Below, one piece after another: positions 62,677 through 64,000 of a DNA stretch of 64,000 bases (the stretch's first letter is position 1; each line of letters opens with the position of its first letter). A program made the translations under genes and the position numbers. Source of the stretch: Leptospira levettii (lineage in GTDB: Bacteria > Spirochaetota > Leptospiria > Leptospirales > Leptospiraceae); assembly GCF_002812085.1 (NCBI RefSeq), contig NZ_NPDM01000001.1, positions 1,488,001 to 1,552,000 of the forward strand, in the 5' to 3' direction. A model generated the notes under the pieces. The model was not told the DNA's origin. It did no database searches and was given only the letters and a program-made list of their open reading frames with translations.

Positions 62677-63504
62677 CTAAAATTGTTGGAACCAACTTGG
62701 CAATTTTGGCATCTCTGTTTCTTCCCAGGTCCAATCACCAAGGACGGTGACAATCGGTGATTTGGTTTCTAGTGCTTTTTTGAGACCACGTGTGAGGTCT
62801 TCTCTTACAGTTGGTCTGTAGGGTGTGCCAAATTGCTTTTGAAAAGATTCTTTTTCGTGTTCCCAAGCATACGATAGGAAAAAGTCCATAAACTTCTCGT
62901 TAGATGATTCAAATTTGTTTTTAAGTTGTAAAAGGTCAGGGTGGTTTGTTTTTTTCATCGTCCTTTGTAATACGATCGAAATTCCTCTTACACTTTTCGA
63001 AAAAAATGTCCCTGCTCGCACGATACGTCGTTTTGTTGGATTCTCAAATGCCCAAAGATCAGCCTTGTACTTTGCAATTCCCATGGATCCATAAAATGCC
63101 AACGTATGGCTTAGCCAATAAAACGCTGAATAGGCGACTGTTAGTTCCGGTTCAAACTCCTTTTCCAAACTCACCATTGGATCCAAACAAATTCCCAAGG
63201 TATTGTTGATTTGTTCGTTTGTACTTTCTTCAATGGGAAAACCAACCTCACCGAGTGCCGGCGTGTAAATGAGAGCCTTAATTTGTTTGGACCTACCATG
63301 TTTTTCGAAATCATCTAAGATGGAATTTGTAAGCCCAGGTTCTGCTCGTTTTCCAAATAAGGTCAGATTTGCATTCGACACAGGTTCATTTGTTGTTGTG
63401 GATGTAATGATAAAGGCATTCGGATCTGAGGAACGGATGGCTTGGATGGCACTTTGTCCAGCTTCCCCCGAACCACCTATGATTAAATATTGATTTTGTC
63501 CCAT
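62677..63504 (-). CDS. NAD(P)-binding Rossmann-fold (SDR-like) protein
   Basis: 275 residues. The N-terminal IIGGSGEAGQSAIQAI is a glycine-rich dinucleotide-binding loop. The sequence later has VAYSAFYWLSHTLAFYGSMGIAKYKADLWAFE (near 120-150), in which Ser/Tyr/Lys spacing (Y-x3-K in GIAKYKADL) is SDR-like but shifted. No known product. AGGTAGGGA ribosome site. First gene of the five-gene minus-strand run; divergent from the zinc-ribbon gene. Confidence 0.78.
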   Translation of the reverse strand: MGQNQYLIIGGSGEAGQSAIQAIRSSDPNAFIITSTTTNEPVSNANLTLFGKRAEPGLTNSILDDFEKHGRSKQIKALIYTPALGEVGFPIEESTNEQINNTLGICLDPMVSLEKEFEPELTVAYSAFYWLSHTLAFYGSMGIAKYKADLWAFENPTKRRIVRAGTFFSKSVRGISIVLQRTMKKTNHPDLLQLKNKFESSNEKFMDFFLSYAWEHEKESFQKQFGTPYRPTVREDLTRGLKKALETKSPIVTVLGDWTWEETEMPKLPSWFQQF

Positions 63505-63590
63505 GAATCCCTACCTGAATGTTTTAAAGGTTCTAATTTTCGATTGATCATGGTAAAGTCTCTTAGATTCTTTATCGGAACAAGCGAAAT

Positions 63591-64000
63591 ATGAAAACGA
63601 TTTTATCCTGCTCCAATTGTCTCAGTGGTCATTCCATTTCCTCATCCAAACTGGAAGGCAAAAAAGGAAAATACCGATGTAAAAAATGTTCCATTTGGAA
63701 CCATTTTGATTTCCGAAAGAACCTCACGGGAGAAAGATCCGACTCACTCGTGTTATTTGATCTCAATTTTATAGGTCAAATTCCCAACCATACTCTTCAA
63801 GGACAAATTTTTGGAAGGTATACGACAAACTTTGTCTCGGAATGGTCAAATGAAGAATTAGTTTTTTTGAAAGACGAAGAGGGGAATGATGATGATGTTC
63901 GGATTTCTATTTCTGGACTTCCCGAAATTGTTCGATTAAAAAATTTTGATTATGACATCACAACAACAACTCCTTCCAAAACTCTCAGTATCATCATCAA
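63591..64000 (+). CDS. Zinc-ribbon protein, 3' end outside the window
   Basis: Starts at ATG 63591 and stays open to the window edge (136 codons visible). The first 45 residues have a zinc-ribbon-like pair (CSNC near 7-10 and CKKC near 30-33) with a Lys/Ser-rich loop between. Then comes a beta-rich segment (LVLFDLNFIGQ, QIFGRYTTNFV, IVRLKNFDYDI). The function cannot be assigned. An 86-base spacer with the divergent SDR-like gene holds both promoters. Confidence 0.8.
   Translation, partial: MKTILSCSNCLSGHSISSSKLEGKKGKYRCKKCSIWNHFDFRKNLTGERSDSLVLFDLNFIGQIPNHTLQGQIFGRYTTNFVSEWSNEELVFLKDEEGNDDDVRISISGLPEIVRLKNFDYDITTTTPSKTLSIII

Noticed and set aside
1..64000. CRISPR array, IS element, prophage, rRNA operon
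   Set aside because: No regularly spaced repeats, transposase, integrase, phage structural genes or rRNA-like sequence seen.

Overview
The window reads as chromosomal DNA from a spirochaete of the genus Leptospira, probably a free-living (saprophyte-type) species. This is an inference from the AT-rich sequence, frequent TTG starts, spirochaete-style lipoprotein signals, many multi-domain signalling proteins, an MreC-MreD-PBP2-RodA block and several genes I know only as leptospiral conserved hypotheticals. I found no rRNA, tRNA, CRISPR array, insertion sequence or prophage.

Layout. 1-2.3 kb: end of an upstream gene, then a DUF2721 membrane protein, a fumarylacetoacetate-hydrolase-family enzyme, a DUF1858 protein and a cysteine-less 6-pyruvoyl-tetrahydropterin-synthase homologue. 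2.8-4.6 kb: a receiver-PAS-PAS-HisKA_2 hybrid kinase. 4.6-7.8 kb: a FabR/DesT-like TetR repressor facing a ferredoxin-reductase/fatty-acid-desaturase pair, with two matching palindromes between them. 7.8-10.7 kb: an acyl-CoA dehydrogenase with three operator-like palindromes upstream, and a dienelactone-hydrolase-like lipoprotein. 10.7-19.2 kb: one minus-strand run of six close-packed genes (MBOAT acyltransferase, SGNH/AlgX-like partner, Cys/His-rich small protein, then a CzcCBA-type metal efflux pump). 19.2-22 kb: acetoacetyl-CoA synthetase and a secreted protein.

22-28.3 kb: a 1,960-residue modular surface lipoprotein (beta-sandwich, NHL and LamG modules), followed by a c-type cytochrome lipoprotein whose signal peptide lies in another frame. 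28.5-38.3 kb: cysteine synthase, an OPA-type transporter, SRPBCC, beta-propeller glycosidase-like and pirin genes, mannose-6-phosphate isomerase, a J-domain protein, a STAS protein and RibF. 38.3-45 kb: the cell-elongation operon mreC-mreD-mrdA-rodA with flanking unknowns and no mreB. 45-53.9 kb: accessory-looking region with a GT-C-like membrane protein, lipoproteins, a VOC/AraC pair, a secreted SGNH hydrolase, a BrnT toxin and its antitoxin fused in one frame, and a lipocalin beside an inverted repeat. 53.9-59 kb: two PAS/GAF histidine kinases and a membrane class III cyclase. 59.3-63.5 kb: a five-gene minus-strand run (Rossmann protein, zinc dehydrogenase, DUF4846, LOG-family, secreted protein). 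The window ends inside a zinc-ribbon gene.

The most interesting signals are the BrnT-BrnA fusion at an A8 tract, the two-site DesT/FabR-like switch, the signal-peptide frameshift in the cytochrome, the MBOAT-metal-efflux gene run, and the unusual insert in RodA. Function calls rest on recognised motifs and family resemblance read by eye; no database search was run.
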